A stretch of 63,357 nt of DNA from Muribaculaceae bacterium Isolate-110 (HZI) (lineage in GTDB: Bacteria > Bacteroidota > Bacteroidia > Bacteroidales > Muribaculaceae): positions 1 to 63,357 of the forward strand of contig RIBL01000017.1 in NCBI GenBank assembly GCA_003762875.1, in the 5' to 3' direction. A model generated the notes under the pieces. The model did no database searches. It was not told where the DNA came from and worked only from the letters and a program-made list of their open reading frames with translations. Both the position numbers and the translations under genes were made by a program. Positions 28,192-38,153 of the stretch are shown piece after piece (position 1 is the first letter of the stretch; every line of letters starts with the position of its first letter).

Positions 28192-30984
28192 TTAATGCGC
28201 TTCGAGCCAGTTGGCTGCGACGCCGGCGGCCACTTCGAGCGGTACGGCTCCGGCATATGCGCCCTCCATGCCCTCGAAAACTATGCGTTTGAGCTCGTCG
28301 AGTTCCTCGGGCACTACGTTGAATATCAATTCGTCATGCACCTGCATAATCATACGCGAGCGGAGCGAACGCCGCTGCATTTCGGCGTATATCCTCACCA
28401 TCGCCACCTTTATGATGTCGGCTGCCGAACCCTGGATCGGGGCGTTGACTGCATTGCGCTCGGCATAGCCGCGCACCACGGCATTGCGTGAATTGATGTC
28501 GGGCAGATAGCGGCGGCGGCCCATGCGTGTGGTCACATATCCTCGCTCGCGGGCATCGGCCACGGCCTTGTCGAGATATTCGCGCACATGGGGATAGGTA
28601 GCGAAATATCCGTCAATGAGTTTTTTTGCGTCGGGACGTGCGATGCCGAGACGCTCCGAAAGCCCGAAGGCCGAAATGCCGTAAATGATGCCGAAATTGG
28701 CTGTCTTTGCATGGCGACGCTCGTCGTCGGTCACTTCCTCGAGTGGCTTCTTGTAGACCTTGGAGGCTGTGATGCGGTGTATGTCGTCACCCGACAGGAA
28801 TGCTTCGATCATATCCTTGTCATTGCTCAGGTCGGCTATGAGACGCAGCTCTATCTGTGAATAGTCGGCACTCATCATCAGGTCGCCGTTGTCGGGGATA
28901 AACGCGCGGCGTATCTCACGTCCGTCATCGGTGCGGATGGGGATGTTCTGCAGATTGGGATTGGTCGACGAGATGCGCCCTGTGGCTGTGACAGTCTGGT
29001 TGAATGATGTGTGTATCTTGCCGGTCTCGGGGTTGATTAGTGCCGGGAGGGCGTCGAGATAGGTGGTTATGAGTTTGCGCAGACGTCTTATCTTGAGTAT
29101 CAGTCCCACGAGCGGCACCTTGTGGGCATACTTCTCCAGCACCTGCTCTGTGGTTGAATAAGAGCCCTTGGCCGTGCGTTTGGCCTTGGGGTCGATGGCC
29201 AGACGGTCAAACAGCACCATGCCCACCTGAGCGGGCGAGGCGATGTTGAAGGGGCCTCCGGCCATCTCGTAAGCCTCCAGCTCGAGCGCGCTGACCTGCT
29301 CCTTGAGTTTGGCGGAGAGGTCGGTGAGCACCGAGGGGTCGATTCTTACGCCGGTCCACTCCATGTCAGCGAGCACGCGTATGAGCGGAAACTCCACCTC
29401 CTCGAGCAGACGTGTCATATCGCGCTCGGCCACTTCTGCCTGAAGGCGCGGCCGCAACCGCAGGGCCAGGTCGGCCTCTTCGCAGTAACGGGTCACGGCA
29501 GCCTCCGGCTCGAGCGAACTCTTGGGGTGGCCCGGACGGCTGTCGGCCGGCACACCCTGAAGGGGCATGTCGAGATATTTGAGCGAGATGGTGGCCACAT
29601 CGTGCTTCATCTCGGGGTCAATCACATAATGGGCCACCGACACGTCAAAATAGGGCATGTCGAGCGATATGCCTTCGTGGCGCATCAGTAGCAAGGTGCG
29701 CTTCACGTCAAAGCTCACCATAAGCGGAGCCTTGCCGCTGAAAAGCGGCGACACGATAGCACGGATTTCGGCACGGGCCGCAGTATCATCCTTGGGAAAG
29801 GGGATGAAATATCCGCCACACGGCTCCCATGACAATGCCAGACCCTCGAGGCGGCCCGTCATGGCCTCTTCGCCGGGAGCATAGGCGGCTATGCCGATCA
29901 TCGGTTGAGCAGAAGCGAGTCTTACAATCTCGGCCGCGCGCGCCGGGGTCGACACCGTCTCATAGTGACGTTCCTCGCAGACTTCCAGAGCTGTCGGTCC
30001 GTCGGCCGGGGTGTCAAACAGTGACCCCATGCCCGAACCGTCATCGGCCGGAGCGGCCTGAGCCGGAGCGGTCTGTGAGGCCTTGTCCACAGCTTCACCT
30101 GATGCTATCTGAGCCTTCAGACGTCCCATGAGCGACTTGAAATCCAGCTCACGAAAAACTTCCATCAGGCTGTCGGCGTCAATCGGACGTCTCACGAGGT
30201 CATCGACCTCGATATCAATGGGCGCATCGGTGCATATTGTGGCGAGCCACTTCGACATGCGTATCTGGTCGGCGTTCTCTATGACGCGACGCTGCAGGGC
30301 TCCTTTGAGTTTGTCGGTATTTTCGAGAAGATTCTCCACGCTGCCCCATTCGTCAATGAGTTTGCGGGCGGTCTTCTCGCCCACACCGGGACATCCGGGG
30401 ATATTGTCGGAGGCATCCCCCTCGAGAGCCAGGAGGTCTATCACCTGGCGGGGCTCGGCTATGCCGTAACGCTCACACACCTTTGCGACATCTCTTACCT
30501 CAAAGCCCTCGCCTTTTAGCGCGGGCCTATACATATATATATGTGGAGCTACGAGCTGACCGTAATCCTTGTCGGGGGTCATCATGTAGGTGTCATAACC
30601 CTTGGCGGCCGCGCGCGTGGCCAGAGTGCCTATCACGTCGTCAGCTTCATAGCCGGGCACCTCGATGACCGGGATGCGGTAGCCCTCGAGTACGCGCTTT
30701 ATATAAGGTATGGCCAGAGTGATGTCCTCGGGCTGCTTGTCGCGCTGGGCTTTATAGGCCTCAAACTGCTCGTGGCGGAATGTGCGCCCGTGGGGCGGGT
30801 CGAAACATACTGCTATGTGAGAGGGATTCTCCTTGCGCAGCAGATCGTCAAGAGTGTTGCAGAAGCCAAATATGGCCGACGTGTTGAATCCCGCGGTCGT
30901 TGCAAACCGCGGAGAGTGAATCAGCGCGTAGTAGGCGCGGTATATAAGGGCGTAGGCGTCCAGTAGAAATAATCGCTTTTCCAT
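28192..30984 (-). CDS. polA: DNA polymerase I with a degenerate proofreading domain
   Basis: 930 aa. The N-terminal 5' nuclease (1-290) has intact acidic residues, for example E-A-D-D (113-116) and L-E-G-D-A-S-D-N-I-P-G (187-197). The polymerase domain is complete: D-Y-S-Q-I-E-L-R (motif A), R-R-H-A-K-T-A-N-F-G-I-I-Y-G (motif B) and V-H-D-E-L (motif C). The middle 3'-5' exonuclease domain (about 345-530) is present as a fold but its active site is changed. Where E. coli has D355 and E357 there is I-A-A-Y-A (365-369). The N-x-x-x-D motif is D-V-K-R-T (426-430). Only the final Asp (H-D, 461-462) remains. So proofreading is predicted lost. An acidic, Ala/Pro-rich linker (300-335) joins the nuclease to the rest. 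Confidence 0.95.
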   Translation of the reverse strand: MEKRLFLLDAYALIYRAYYALIHSPRFATTAGFNTSAIFGFCNTLDDLLRKENPSHIAVCFDPPHGRTFRHEQFEAYKAQRDKQPEDITLAIPYIKRVLEGYRIPVIEVPGYEADDVIGTLATRAAAKGYDTYMMTPDKDYGQLVAPHIYMYRPALKGEGFEVRDVAKVCERYGIAEPRQVIDLLALEGDASDNIPGCPGVGEKTARKLIDEWGSVENLLENTDKLKGALQRRVIENADQIRMSKWLATICTDAPIDIEVDDLVRRPIDADSLMEVFRELDFKSLMGRLKAQIASGEAVDKASQTAPAQAAPADDGSGMGSLFDTPADGPTALEVCEERHYETVSTPARAAEIVRLASAQPMIGIAAYAPGEEAMTGRLEGLALSWEPCGGYFIPFPKDDTAARAEIRAIVSPLFSGKAPLMVSFDVKRTLLLMRHEGISLDMPYFDVSVAHYVIDPEMKHDVATISLKYLDMPLQGVPADSRPGHPKSSLEPEAAVTRYCEEADLALRLRPRLQAEVAERDMTRLLEEVEFPLIRVLADMEWTGVRIDPSVLTDLSAKLKEQVSALELEAYEMAGGPFNIASPAQVGMVLFDRLAIDPKAKRTAKGSYSTTEQVLEKYAHKVPLVGLILKIRRLRKLITTYLDALPALINPETGKIHTSFNQTVTATGRISSTNPNLQNIPIRTDDGREIRRAFIPDNGDLMMSADYSQIELRLIADLSNDKDMIEAFLSGDDIHRITASKVYKKPLEEVTDDERRHAKTANFGIIYGISAFGLSERLGIARPDAKKLIDGYFATYPHVREYLDKAVADARERGYVTTRMGRRRYLPDINSRNAVVRGYAERNAVNAPIQGSAADIIKVAMVRIYAEMQRRSLRSRMIMQVHDELIFNVVPEELDELKRIVFEGMEGAYAGAVPLEVAAGVAANWLEAH

Positions 30985-31053
30985 ATATCAGCACACCGGC
31001 CTGCACCTGTGCAAGCCGAAATTGCTGTAAAGTTAATGATTAAATTTCATAAA

Positions 31054-31086
31054 TTTGGACTTTTTACAGAAGATTTTGTAAATTTG
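31054..31086 (+). promoter_or_regulatory. Promoter of the polyprenyl synthase gene
   Basis: TTTG (31054-31057), a 21-base spacer and TAAATTTG (31079-31086). Transcription would begin almost at the ATG at 31096, so the message is nearly leaderless and upstream in-frame starts are excluded. Confidence 0.7.
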
Positions 31087-31095
31087 CACTCCGTT

Positions 31096-32073
31096 ATGAC
31101 CGACATCCATACCATACGCCGAGCACTTGCCCCCGACCTTGAGAGCATCAACTCTCTGATAGCCGACAGGCTCAGTTCGACCAATCCCCTTATCAACGAG
31201 GTGATAGGCCGATACCTCAGTCATAAAGGCAAGCAACTCCGCCCCATGATGGTAGTGCTCACGGCCCGTCTGCTCGGAGCCGCCGTCACCGACCGTGTCA
31301 TAGCCTCGGCAGCATCCATCGAGATGCTCCACAATGCCTCGCTCATACACGATGATGTTATCGACCAGTCGTCCACACGCCATAACTCGCCCACCATCAA
31401 TGCCATGTGGGACAATCATATCGCTGTGCTCGTGGGTGACTATTTCGTATCGTCGGCCCTCCAGCTCGTGATTTCGACAGCCGACCTTCGTGCCATCGAG
31501 ACCATCGCCTCGCTCGGACGTCTGCTCTCGACAGGCGAGATGGATCAGATACACAACGCCGCCAACAATTCAATCTCGGAAGAGTCATATTTCGAGATTA
31601 TCACCCACAAGACAGCTTCGCTCTTCGTGGCATGCGTCGAGATGGGAGCCTATGCAGCCGATGCCGACAGCCGCAAGCTCGACATCATGAGGCGTTTCGC
31701 ACTGCTTTTCGGGCAGTGTTTCCAGATTAAAGACGATATATTCGACTATTTCCACTCCGACTCGCTGGGCAAGCCCACAGGCAACGACCTGCGCGAAGGC
31801 AAGGTCACGCTACCGCTCATACATGCCCTTGGCCATACCGATTATCCGGGATGCCGGGATGCCGCCTCATTGCTCGCACGCGGCTCGCTCAATGACGATG
31901 AGATAGCATCGCTGATACGCTATGCCATCGAGGCCGGAGGTATAGACTATGCCGAGTCAACACTGCTGCGTCTGCGCGACAAGGCGGCCGAGACGCTTGC
32001 CCAGCTCGGCCCCGACGCCGACACCACTCCGCTCCTTACCCTTCTTGACTATATCATAGCCCGTGACAGATAA
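31096..32073 (+). CDS. Long-chain polyprenyl diphosphate synthase
   Basis: 325 aa from the ATG at 31096. A trans-isoprenyl diphosphate synthase that extends FPP with IPP to a long all-trans chain, in Bacteroidales probably for menaquinone side chains. The first Asp-rich motif is H-D-D-V-I-D (about 83-88), preceded by G-K-Q-L-R-P near 44-49. The second is F-Q-I-K-D-D-I-F-D-Y (about 211-220). The residue before the first motif, which sets chain length, is in M-L-H-N-A-S-L-I, all small, consistent with a long product. Its end overlaps the next gene by 11 bp. Confidence 0.9.
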   Translation: MTDIHTIRRALAPDLESINSLIADRLSSTNPLINEVIGRYLSHKGKQLRPMMVVLTARLLGAAVTDRVIASAASIEMLHNASLIHDDVIDQSSTRHNSPTINAMWDNHIAVLVGDYFVSSALQLVISTADLRAIETIASLGRLLSTGEMDQIHNAANNSISEESYFEIITHKTASLFVACVEMGAYAADADSRKLDIMRRFALLFGQCFQIKDDIFDYFHSDSLGKPTGNDLREGKVTLPLIHALGHTDYPGCRDAASLLARGSLNDDEIASLIRYAIEAGGIDYAESTLLRLRDKAAETLAQLGPDADTTPLLTLLDYIIARDR

Positions 32074-32896
32074 ACGTTCATGTACGCTTGACGTCGCGAT
32101 AATCACCCACACGCCTCAAGGCATAGACCGCGTGGCCTCCATGCGGCTGCCACACATTGATGGCGTGAGCTATGTCGTGTCATGGCAAGACCATCGCGAC
32201 ACACAGGTGCCCGACAGTCTGGCGTCGAGAGATGACGTGAAGGTGATACGCTTTGACCGGAGCGGTCTGTCGCTTAACCGCAACAACTCCTTCCGACACT
32301 GCACGTCCGACATAATCCTGTGTGCCGACGACGATCTTACTTATATGCCCGAAGGGCTCACGGCAATAATGAAACTGTTTGCCGACAATCCCGACGTCGA
32401 CCTCGCTACATTCATTTGCGACAGGCCGTTGGGCACGGTCGTCTATCCCGCCGAATCGTGCCGGCTCTCGATGCCTCTGCCAAGAAACTATTCAGTGGCA
32501 AGTGTCGAAATTGCATTTCGCAGGGCTACGGCCGGAGAGCTCGGATGTCATCCGCAGCTTGGACTCGGCTCGGCCTCCATGCATGGAGGCGAGGATGAGG
32601 TGTTGCTTCTCTCGGCCATCAGGCGCGGACTGCACTGCCGCTTCTTCCCGGTGACCATCTGCCGGCACCCTCACCTCTCAACGGGCTCGCGTCTGCGCCT
32701 CACGGATAAGAATCTCCGCGCCATGGGGTGTGTGATAGCCCTGACCTATCCTGTGACGTGTCTGCTCAGAATCCCCCTCAAGGCTTATCGGGTGCACTCT
32801 TCGCGACAATCATCTCTGGTCAAGGCCCTATGGTATCTGACCTCGGGAGCACTGCGCGCTTCGTGGCTTTTTCGCGACAGGAGATACTTGTGGTAA
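32063..32896 (+). CDS. GT2-like glycosyltransferase
   Basis: 277 aa with a GTG start inside the previous gene. An N-terminal beta-strand V-A-I-I-T-H-T-P (10-17) and the metal-binding triplet in I-I-L-C-A-D-D-D-L-T-Y (about 84-94) mark a GT-A fold. Later G-G-E-D-E-V-L-L (about 173-180) is the ED motif of family 2 enzymes. A hydrophobic segment near 217-235 (M-G-C-V-I-A-L-T-Y-P-V-T-C-L-L) may attach it to the membrane. Acceptor and donor sugars are not known. It is probably co-transcribed with the polyprenyl synthase. Confidence 0.7.
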   Translation: MTDKRSCTLDVAIITHTPQGIDRVASMRLPHIDGVSYVVSWQDHRDTQVPDSLASRDDVKVIRFDRSGLSLNRNNSFRHCTSDIILCADDDLTYMPEGLTAIMKLFADNPDVDLATFICDRPLGTVVYPAESCRLSMPLPRNYSVASVEIAFRRATAGELGCHPQLGLGSASMHGGEDEVLLLSAIRRGLHCRFFPVTICRHPHLSTGSRLRLTDKNLRAMGCVIALTYPVTCLLRIPLKAYRVHSSRQSSLVKALWYLTSGALRASWLFRDRRYLW

Positions 32897-32981
32897 AGAT
32901 TTACTGGCGAGGATGTGTTAATAAAGTGGTGATTTTGAGGATTTATTTTCAGTTTTTTACGGTCGTTTCGGGAAAATTCAT

Positions 32982-32989
32982 TACCTTTG
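32982..32989 (+). promoter_or_regulatory. -7 box of the glycogen operon
   Basis: TACCTTTG, 29 bp before the glycogen synthase ATG. The -33 region is T-rich without an exact TTTG. Confidence 0.55.
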
Positions 32990-33018
32990 CAACCTAAAAT
33001 CTATAATCTATAAGATAC

Positions 33019-34725
33019 ATGGACAAAAAACCTGCTACACGACGTCCCGAATTACTGTTTGAGGTAAGCTGGGAGGTGTGTAACAAGATTGGTGGCATAT
33101 ATACGGTACTTTCTACCAAAGCCAAGACTCTTCAGAAAATAAGCAAAGACACCACAATCTTTATCGGGCCTGACGTATGGTCAGAAGCCAATCCTTCTCC
33201 CTGGTTTACAGAATGTAATATCCCCGGACTTTCCAAATGGGCCAAAAACGCCAAGCTACCCGAGGGTGTCGGCATCAGAGTGGGCCGCTGGGAAATCCCG
33301 GGACGTCCTATAGCCGTGCTCGTGAAATTTGACGGTATGTATGCCGTCAAGGACGAATTTTACGGCGAGATGTGGTCGCGTTTCGGAGTAGACTCGCTTC
33401 ATGCCTATGGCGACTATGATGAAGGATGCGCTTTCGCACATGCTTCCGGCATAGTCATCGAATCAATCATACACTCGGGCTACGGTCAGGCCAATCCTAA
33501 GCCTGAAGCCCCGCGCCGCGGCCGTCCCAAAAAGACTCCCGCCACCATCGTGGCACACTTTGATGAATGGACCACCGGCATGGGTCTCCTTTATCTCAAA
33601 TGGAAGATGCCCCGCGTGGCCACGGTGTTCACCACCCACGCCACAAGCATAGGCCGCAGCATATGTGGCAACAACAAGCCTCTCTATGACTATATGTCGG
33701 GCTATAACGGCGACCAGATGGCACGTGAGCTCAACATGGAGGCCAAGCATTCGCTCGAGAAAGCGGCCGCCCATCAGGCCGACGCTTTCACGACGGTGAG
33801 CGAAATCACTGTCAGGGAGTGTGAGCAGTTGCTCGAGCGTCGTCCCGACGTGGTGACCCCCAACGGATTTGAAAAGAATTTCGTGCCCGCTCCGGCCAAG
33901 TTTGATGCCGTCAGGGCCGAGGCCCGCGCGTCGCTCATCGGAGTGGCCAATGCCCTCACCGGAGCCGAGTATGACGACAATGCCTTTGTGGTCATCACAA
34001 GCGGCCGCTGCGAATATCGCAACAAAGGCATAGACATATATATCGACATGGCCGACACCCTTCGTCACCTCGAGGCCTGCCGCAAGGTGATAGCCTATGT
34101 GATGGTGCCTGCATGGCCCAAAGAGGCCCGTGCCGACCTTCGCGCCCGTCTCGACAGCCAAGCCATGGCCGAAGGCGCACTTGACGAGCCTGTAGTCACA
34201 CATTGGCTCAACAATCCCGACAGCGACATGGTGGCCGGCCGCATACGTTCGCTCGGTTTCTGCAACATTGACTCCCGAGTGTCTGTTATATATGTGCCCT
34301 GCTATCTCAACGGCACCGACGGCATCTTTGGCCGCGACTACTACGACCTGCTCATAGGAGCCGACGCCACGGTGTTTCCCTCGTATTACGAGCCGTGGGG
34401 CTATACCCCGCTCGAGAGTGTGGCGTTTGGCGTTCCGACAGTCACGACGTCGCTCTCAGGTTTCGGACAGTGGGTGCTTGAATCGTTTGAGAACTACTTT
34501 GAAGAGTGTGGAGTCAATGTCATCGGACGCGGTGACTCCAACTATCATGACGTGGTCAACAATATAGCCAACTCCATACGCTATCTGACTTGTGCCGACC
34601 GGCGCACTATGTCGCGCATACGTCGTGCAGCCATGCGCACCGCCGCGGCAGCCTCGTGGGTCAACTTCATAGCCTACTATGACCGTGCCTATGACCTGGC
34701 ACTCTCCAAGGCTTCATCCCGATAA
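33019..34725 (+). CDS. Glycogen synthase, GT3 (eukaryote-like) type
   Basis: 568 aa. The opening F-E-V-S-W-E-V-C-N-K-I-G-G-I-Y-T-V (14-30) and later T-H-A-T-S-I-G-R, S-L-E-K-A-A-A and P-S-Y-Y-E-P-W-G-Y-T-P-L-E-S (catalytic Glu region, about 453-466) are those of animal and fungal glycogen synthases and their Bacteroidetes relatives, not of bacterial ADP-glucose GlgA. UDP-glucose is the probable donor. Residues about 158-175 hold an insertion with R-R-G-R-P-K-K-T-P, an AT-hook-like sequence not present in the Bacteroides homologues I recall. An Arg-rich helix near the C-terminus (R-R-T-M-S-R-I-R-R) resembles the regulatory glucose-6-phosphate site region. It precedes the phosphorylase by 73 bp. 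Confidence 0.9.
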   Translation: MDKKPATRRPELLFEVSWEVCNKIGGIYTVLSTKAKTLQKISKDTTIFIGPDVWSEANPSPWFTECNIPGLSKWAKNAKLPEGVGIRVGRWEIPGRPIAVLVKFDGMYAVKDEFYGEMWSRFGVDSLHAYGDYDEGCAFAHASGIVIESIIHSGYGQANPKPEAPRRGRPKKTPATIVAHFDEWTTGMGLLYLKWKMPRVATVFTTHATSIGRSICGNNKPLYDYMSGYNGDQMARELNMEAKHSLEKAAAHQADAFTTVSEITVRECEQLLERRPDVVTPNGFEKNFVPAPAKFDAVRAEARASLIGVANALTGAEYDDNAFVVITSGRCEYRNKGIDIYIDMADTLRHLEACRKVIAYVMVPAWPKEARADLRARLDSQAMAEGALDEPVVTHWLNNPDSDMVAGRIRSLGFCNIDSRVSVIYVPCYLNGTDGIFGRDYYDLLIGADATVFPSYYEPWGYTPLESVAFGVPTVTTSLSGFGQWVLESFENYFEECGVNVIGRGDSNYHDVVNNIANSIRYLTCADRRTMSRIRRAAMRTAAAASWVNFIAYYDRAYDLALSKASSR

Positions 34726-34798
34726 GAACAGAGATTATATCAATATATACCTAAACCGATTTTTACCAACCTATTGACAATTACTTAATCAGTTCAAT

Positions 34799-37360
34799 AT
34801 GAAACTACCCGTAAGCAATGCCAATGCTCCCGTATGGCGCGACATCACAGTGAAGTCGCAGCTTCCCGAAGCATTGAAATCACTTGAAAAATTGTCACGC
34901 AACCTCTGGTGGGTGTGGAACAGCGAGGCCAAAAACCTCTTCCGTGACCTTGACCATGACCTCTGGCGTGCCACCGGCGAGAACCCCGTAATGCTCCTCC
35001 AGCAGCTCCCCTCCGAGCGTCTTGACGAAATCATCGCTGACAAGGATATGATGGCCCGCATCGACCATGTGTGGAAAATGTTCCAGGATTACATGGCCCA
35101 GCCCATGCGCAGCGATATCCCCTCCGTGTCATATTTCTCCATGGAGTATGGTCTCTGCAACTGTCTCAAAATCTACTCCGGCGGCCTCGGTGTGCTCGCC
35201 GGCGACTATATCAAGGAAGCATCCGACTCGCGTGTCGACATGACCGCTGTCGGCTTTCTCTACCGTTACGGCTATTTCACCCAGACTCTCAGCGTCGACG
35301 GCCAGCAGATAGCCAACTACGAGCCTCAGAACTTCAACCAGCTCCCCATCGAGCAGGTGCTTGAGGAGAACGGCCACCCCATGATACTTGAGGTGCCTTA
35401 TCACGACCGCATCATCTACAGCCACATCTGGCGTGTGAACGTGGGCCGCATGAAGCTCTATCTGCTCGACACAGACTTTGACATGAACAGCGAGTTTGAC
35501 CGTCCCATCACCCACAAGCTCTATGGCGGTGACTGGGAAAACCGTATCAAGCAGGAGTATCTGCTCGGTATCGGCGGTGTGCTCGCACTCAAGAAACTCG
35601 GCATCAAGTCGGAGATATATCACGCAAACGAAGGCCACGCCGCACTTCTCAACCTCCAGCGTCTTGCCGACTATGTGCAGGAGCAGGGTCTTGACTTCAA
35701 CACCGCTCTCGAGCTGGTGCGCGCATCGGCTCTCTACACCGTGCACACTCCCGTGCCCGCCGGTCACGACTATTTCGACGAAGGTCTCGCTCATAAATAT
35801 CTCTCGCACTATCCCGCGCTTCTGGGCATCTCATGGCAGGAGCTCATGAACATGGGCCGCGAGAATCCCGACAGCAACGACCGTTTCTCGATGAGCGTAT
35901 TCGCTCTCAACACCTGCCAGGAGGCCAACGGCGTAAGCTGGCTCCACGGTGAGGTGTCAAAGAAGATGTTTGCCGGTCTGTGGAAGGGCTACTCCTGGGA
36001 GGAAAGCCACGTAGGTTATGTGACCAACGGTGTGCACATGCCCACCTGGGCCGCCAGCGAATGGAAGACTTTCTATGCCGATAAGCTCGGTGAACAGGTG
36101 TTTGCCCACCAGAGCGACCCCAAGGCCTGGGATGGTATCTTCAAGGTTAAGGATGACGAAATCTGGGCTATGCGCACACAGCTCAAGAACAAGTTTATCA
36201 ACTTTGTACGCCGCGACTTCAAGGAGAAGTGGCTCGCCAACCAGGGCGATCCCTCGGCAGTCATGAAGATTCTTGACCGCATCAACCCCAATGCTCTTAT
36301 CATCGGTTTTGCCCGCCGTTTCGCCACTTACAAGCGTGCCCACCTGCTTTTCACCGACCTCGAGCGTCTCGCCCGTATCGTGAATAACGAGCAGTTCCCC
36401 GTACAGTTTGTATTCTCAGGCAAGGCTCACCCCGCAGACGGTGCCGGCCAGGGTCTCATCAAGCGCATCATGGAGATTTCGCGCATGCCGCAGTTCCAGG
36501 GCAAGATTATCTTCCTGGAGGACTATAACATGATCGTTGCCAAGCGTCTTGTGACCGGTGTCGACATCTGGCTCAACACTCCGACCCGTCCTCTCGAGGC
36601 ATCGGGTACATCGGGCGAGAAGGCCGAGATGAACGGTGTTCTCAACTTTTCGGTGCTCGACGGATGGTGGTATGAAGGCTATCGTCTTGACGAGAAGGCC
36701 GGATGGGCTCTCACCGACAAGCGTACATTCACCGACCAGGCCCAGCAGGACAAGCTCGATGCCGCGACTATCTATTCGATGCTCGAGAACGAGATTATCC
36801 CCCTCTACTTTGCCAAAAATTCCAAGGGTTACTCGCCCGAGTGGATCCAGTATATTAAGCGTTCGATCGGTCACATCGCTCCCCAGTATACCATGCAGCG
36901 CATGATCGAGGATTACATCGAACGTTTCTATGCTCCCGAGGCCAAGCGTTTCGCCGCCCTTTCGGCCGACAACGACAAGCTCGCCAAGGAGATTGCCGCC
37001 TGGAAGCAGAAGGTGGCCGCCGCATGGGACGGTATCAAGGTGCTCGATGTCCACATCAAGGAGGATATCCACCAAAACAATATCACCGGCCAGCCTTTCA
37101 CCACTACAGTCAAAATCGACACCAACGGTCTTGCCGATGACCTCGGCCTTGAGCTCGTTGTCGACAAGATTGAGGACAACTCGGAGAAGCGTTGGGCCAA
37201 GATTCCTTTCAAGGCAGTGGCCAAGGAAGGCAGCATCGTCACCTTTGAGGTGGTCGACAAGCTGCGCGACCCGGGTGTGTTCCGCTTCGGCTATCGTCTC
37301 TATCCCGTAAATCCCAACCTGCCCCACCGTCAGGACTTCGCATACGTGCGCTGGATCTAA
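34799..37360 (+). CDS. glgP: Alpha-glucan (glycogen) phosphorylase
   Basis: 853 aa, GT35 family of the shorter, Thermotoga-like branch (N-terminal DUF3417 block: [10 protein letters not shown], about 34-43). It releases glucose 1-phosphate from alpha-1,4-glucans. The PLP-Lys segment is [14 protein letters not shown] (about 600-613). G-G-L-G-V-L-A-G-D (about 129-137) and H-A-N-E-G-H-A-A-L (about 276-284) are catalytic-site blocks. No signal peptide. Paired with the synthase it forms a storage-and-release unit. Codon use is strongly biased to C-ending codons, suggesting high expression. A terminator follows. Confidence 0.94.
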   Translation: MKLPVSNANAPVWRDITVKSQLPEALKSLEKLSRNLWWVWNSEAKNLFRDLDHDLWRATGENPVMLLQQLPSERLDEIIADKDMMARIDHVWKMFQDYMAQPMRSDIPSVSYFSMEYGLCNCLKIYSGGLGVLAGDYIKEASDSRVDMTAVGFLYRYGYFTQTLSVDGQQIANYEPQNFNQLPIEQVLEENGHPMILEVPYHDRIIYSHIWRVNVGRMKLYLLDTDFDMNSEFDRPITHKLYGGDWENRIKQEYLLGIGGVLALKKLGIKSEIYHANEGHAALLNLQRLADYVQEQGLDFNTALELVRASALYTVHTPVPAGHDYFDEGLAHKYLSHYPALLGISWQELMNMGRENPDSNDRFSMSVFALNTCQEANGVSWLHGEVSKKMFAGLWKGYSWEESHVGYVTNGVHMPTWAASEWKTFYADKLGEQVFAHQSDPKAWDGIFKVKDDEIWAMRTQLKNKFINFVRRDFKEKWLANQGDPSAVMKILDRINPNALIIGFARRFATYKRAHLLFTDLERLARIVNNEQFPVQFVFSGKAHPADGAGQGLIKRIMEISRMPQFQGKIIFLEDYNMIVAKRLVTGVDIWLNTPTRPLEASGTSGEKAEMNGVLNFSVLDGWWYEGYRLDEKAGWALTDKRTFTDQAQQDKLDAATIYSMLENEIIPLYFAKNSKGYSPEWIQYIKRSIGHIAPQYTMQRMIEDYIERFYAPEAKRFAALSADNDKLAKEIAAWKQKVAAAWDGIKVLDVHIKEDIHQNNITGQPFTTTVKIDTNGLADDLGLELVVDKIEDNSEKRWAKIPFKAVAKEGSIVTFEVVDKLRDPGVFRFGYRLYPVNPNLPHRQDFAYVRWI

Positions 37361-37392
37361 TATCCGCCTGACGATATTTCTTTAACAATATG

Positions 37393-37439
37393 CTTCCCGG
37401 TGTGACGAACCCTATCGTCTGCCGGGAAGTCTTTAAATT
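37393..37439 (+). terminator. Terminator after glgP
   Basis: CTTCCCGG pairs with CCGGGAAG around an inner GACGA/TCGTC stem, followed by TCTTTAAATT. Confidence 0.65.
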
Positions 37440-37446
37440 ATACCCT

Positions 37447-38073
37447 ATGAAAACATCGGCTATCATCACTTCTTTAATCGCATCGGTCATGACTCTTTCT
37501 TCGTGCTCTCAGTCTTCGTCAGACAATGTCGCTTCGAAGGCTTTCAATCCGGTTATCGAAAATATACTTACGCGTACGAGCGTGCGCCAGTATGAGGCCG
37601 GCCGCACTATTGCCCGCGATACTGTCGAGACTCTCCTGCGCGCGGCTATGGCTGCCCCGACTGCTGTCAACAAGCAGCCCTGGGCTTTTGTGGCTATTGA
37701 CAACCGCGAGGATCTGGACTCGCTTGCGGCTGTGCTTCCCTATGCCCGCATGCTTTCCTCGGCTCCGCTGGCTATCGTGACATGCGCTGATCTGTCCAAG
37801 GCTATCGAGAACGAGACGGCTGAACGCGGATTCTGGATTCAGGATGTCTCGGCTGCTACGGAGAATCTTCTGCTTGCGGCTCATGCTCTGGGACTCGGGG
37901 CTGTGTGGACGGGTGTGTATCCCGACGCTGACCGTGTCAAGGCTGTGCAGCAACGCCTCGGTATGCCTGACTCTATAATTCCGCTTGCGGTTGTGCCTGT
38001 GGGTTATCCTGCGGGTGAGCAGACTCCCAAGGAGAAGTGGAATCCGGAGAATGTACACTTCAACCGCTGGTAG
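37447..38073 (+). CDS. Lipoprotein-anchored nitroreductase-family oxidoreductase
   Basis: 208 aa from the ATG at 37447; the upstream part of the frame covers the terminator. The N-terminus is a lipoprotein signal (S-L-I-A-S-V-M-T-L-S-S-C, Cys near 20), uncommon for this normally cytoplasmic FMN family. The catalytic core follows: R-T-S-V-R-Q-Y (about 43-49, FMN phosphate), M-A-A-P-T-A-V-N-K-Q-P-W (about 68-79), and G-L-G-A-V-W-T-G-V-Y near 154-163. The end N-V-H-F-N-R-W is typical of this group. A periplasmic flavin redox function is likely; physiological substrate unknown. Confidence 0.85.
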   Translation: MKTSAIITSLIASVMTLSSCSQSSSDNVASKAFNPVIENILTRTSVRQYEAGRTIARDTVETLLRAAMAAPTAVNKQPWAFVAIDNREDLDSLAAVLPYARMLSSAPLAIVTCADLSKAIENETAERGFWIQDVSAATENLLLAAHALGLGAVWTGVYPDADRVKAVQQRLGMPDSIIPLAVVPVGYPAGEQTPKEKWNPENVHFNRW

Positions 38074-38153
38074 GCTGCGGCTTTTTTTGAATCAATAAGT
38101 CAAAGGTCACTTGCCGTGCGGTTTAGCTTTGGGCAGCGGAGCACGGCGTACCG

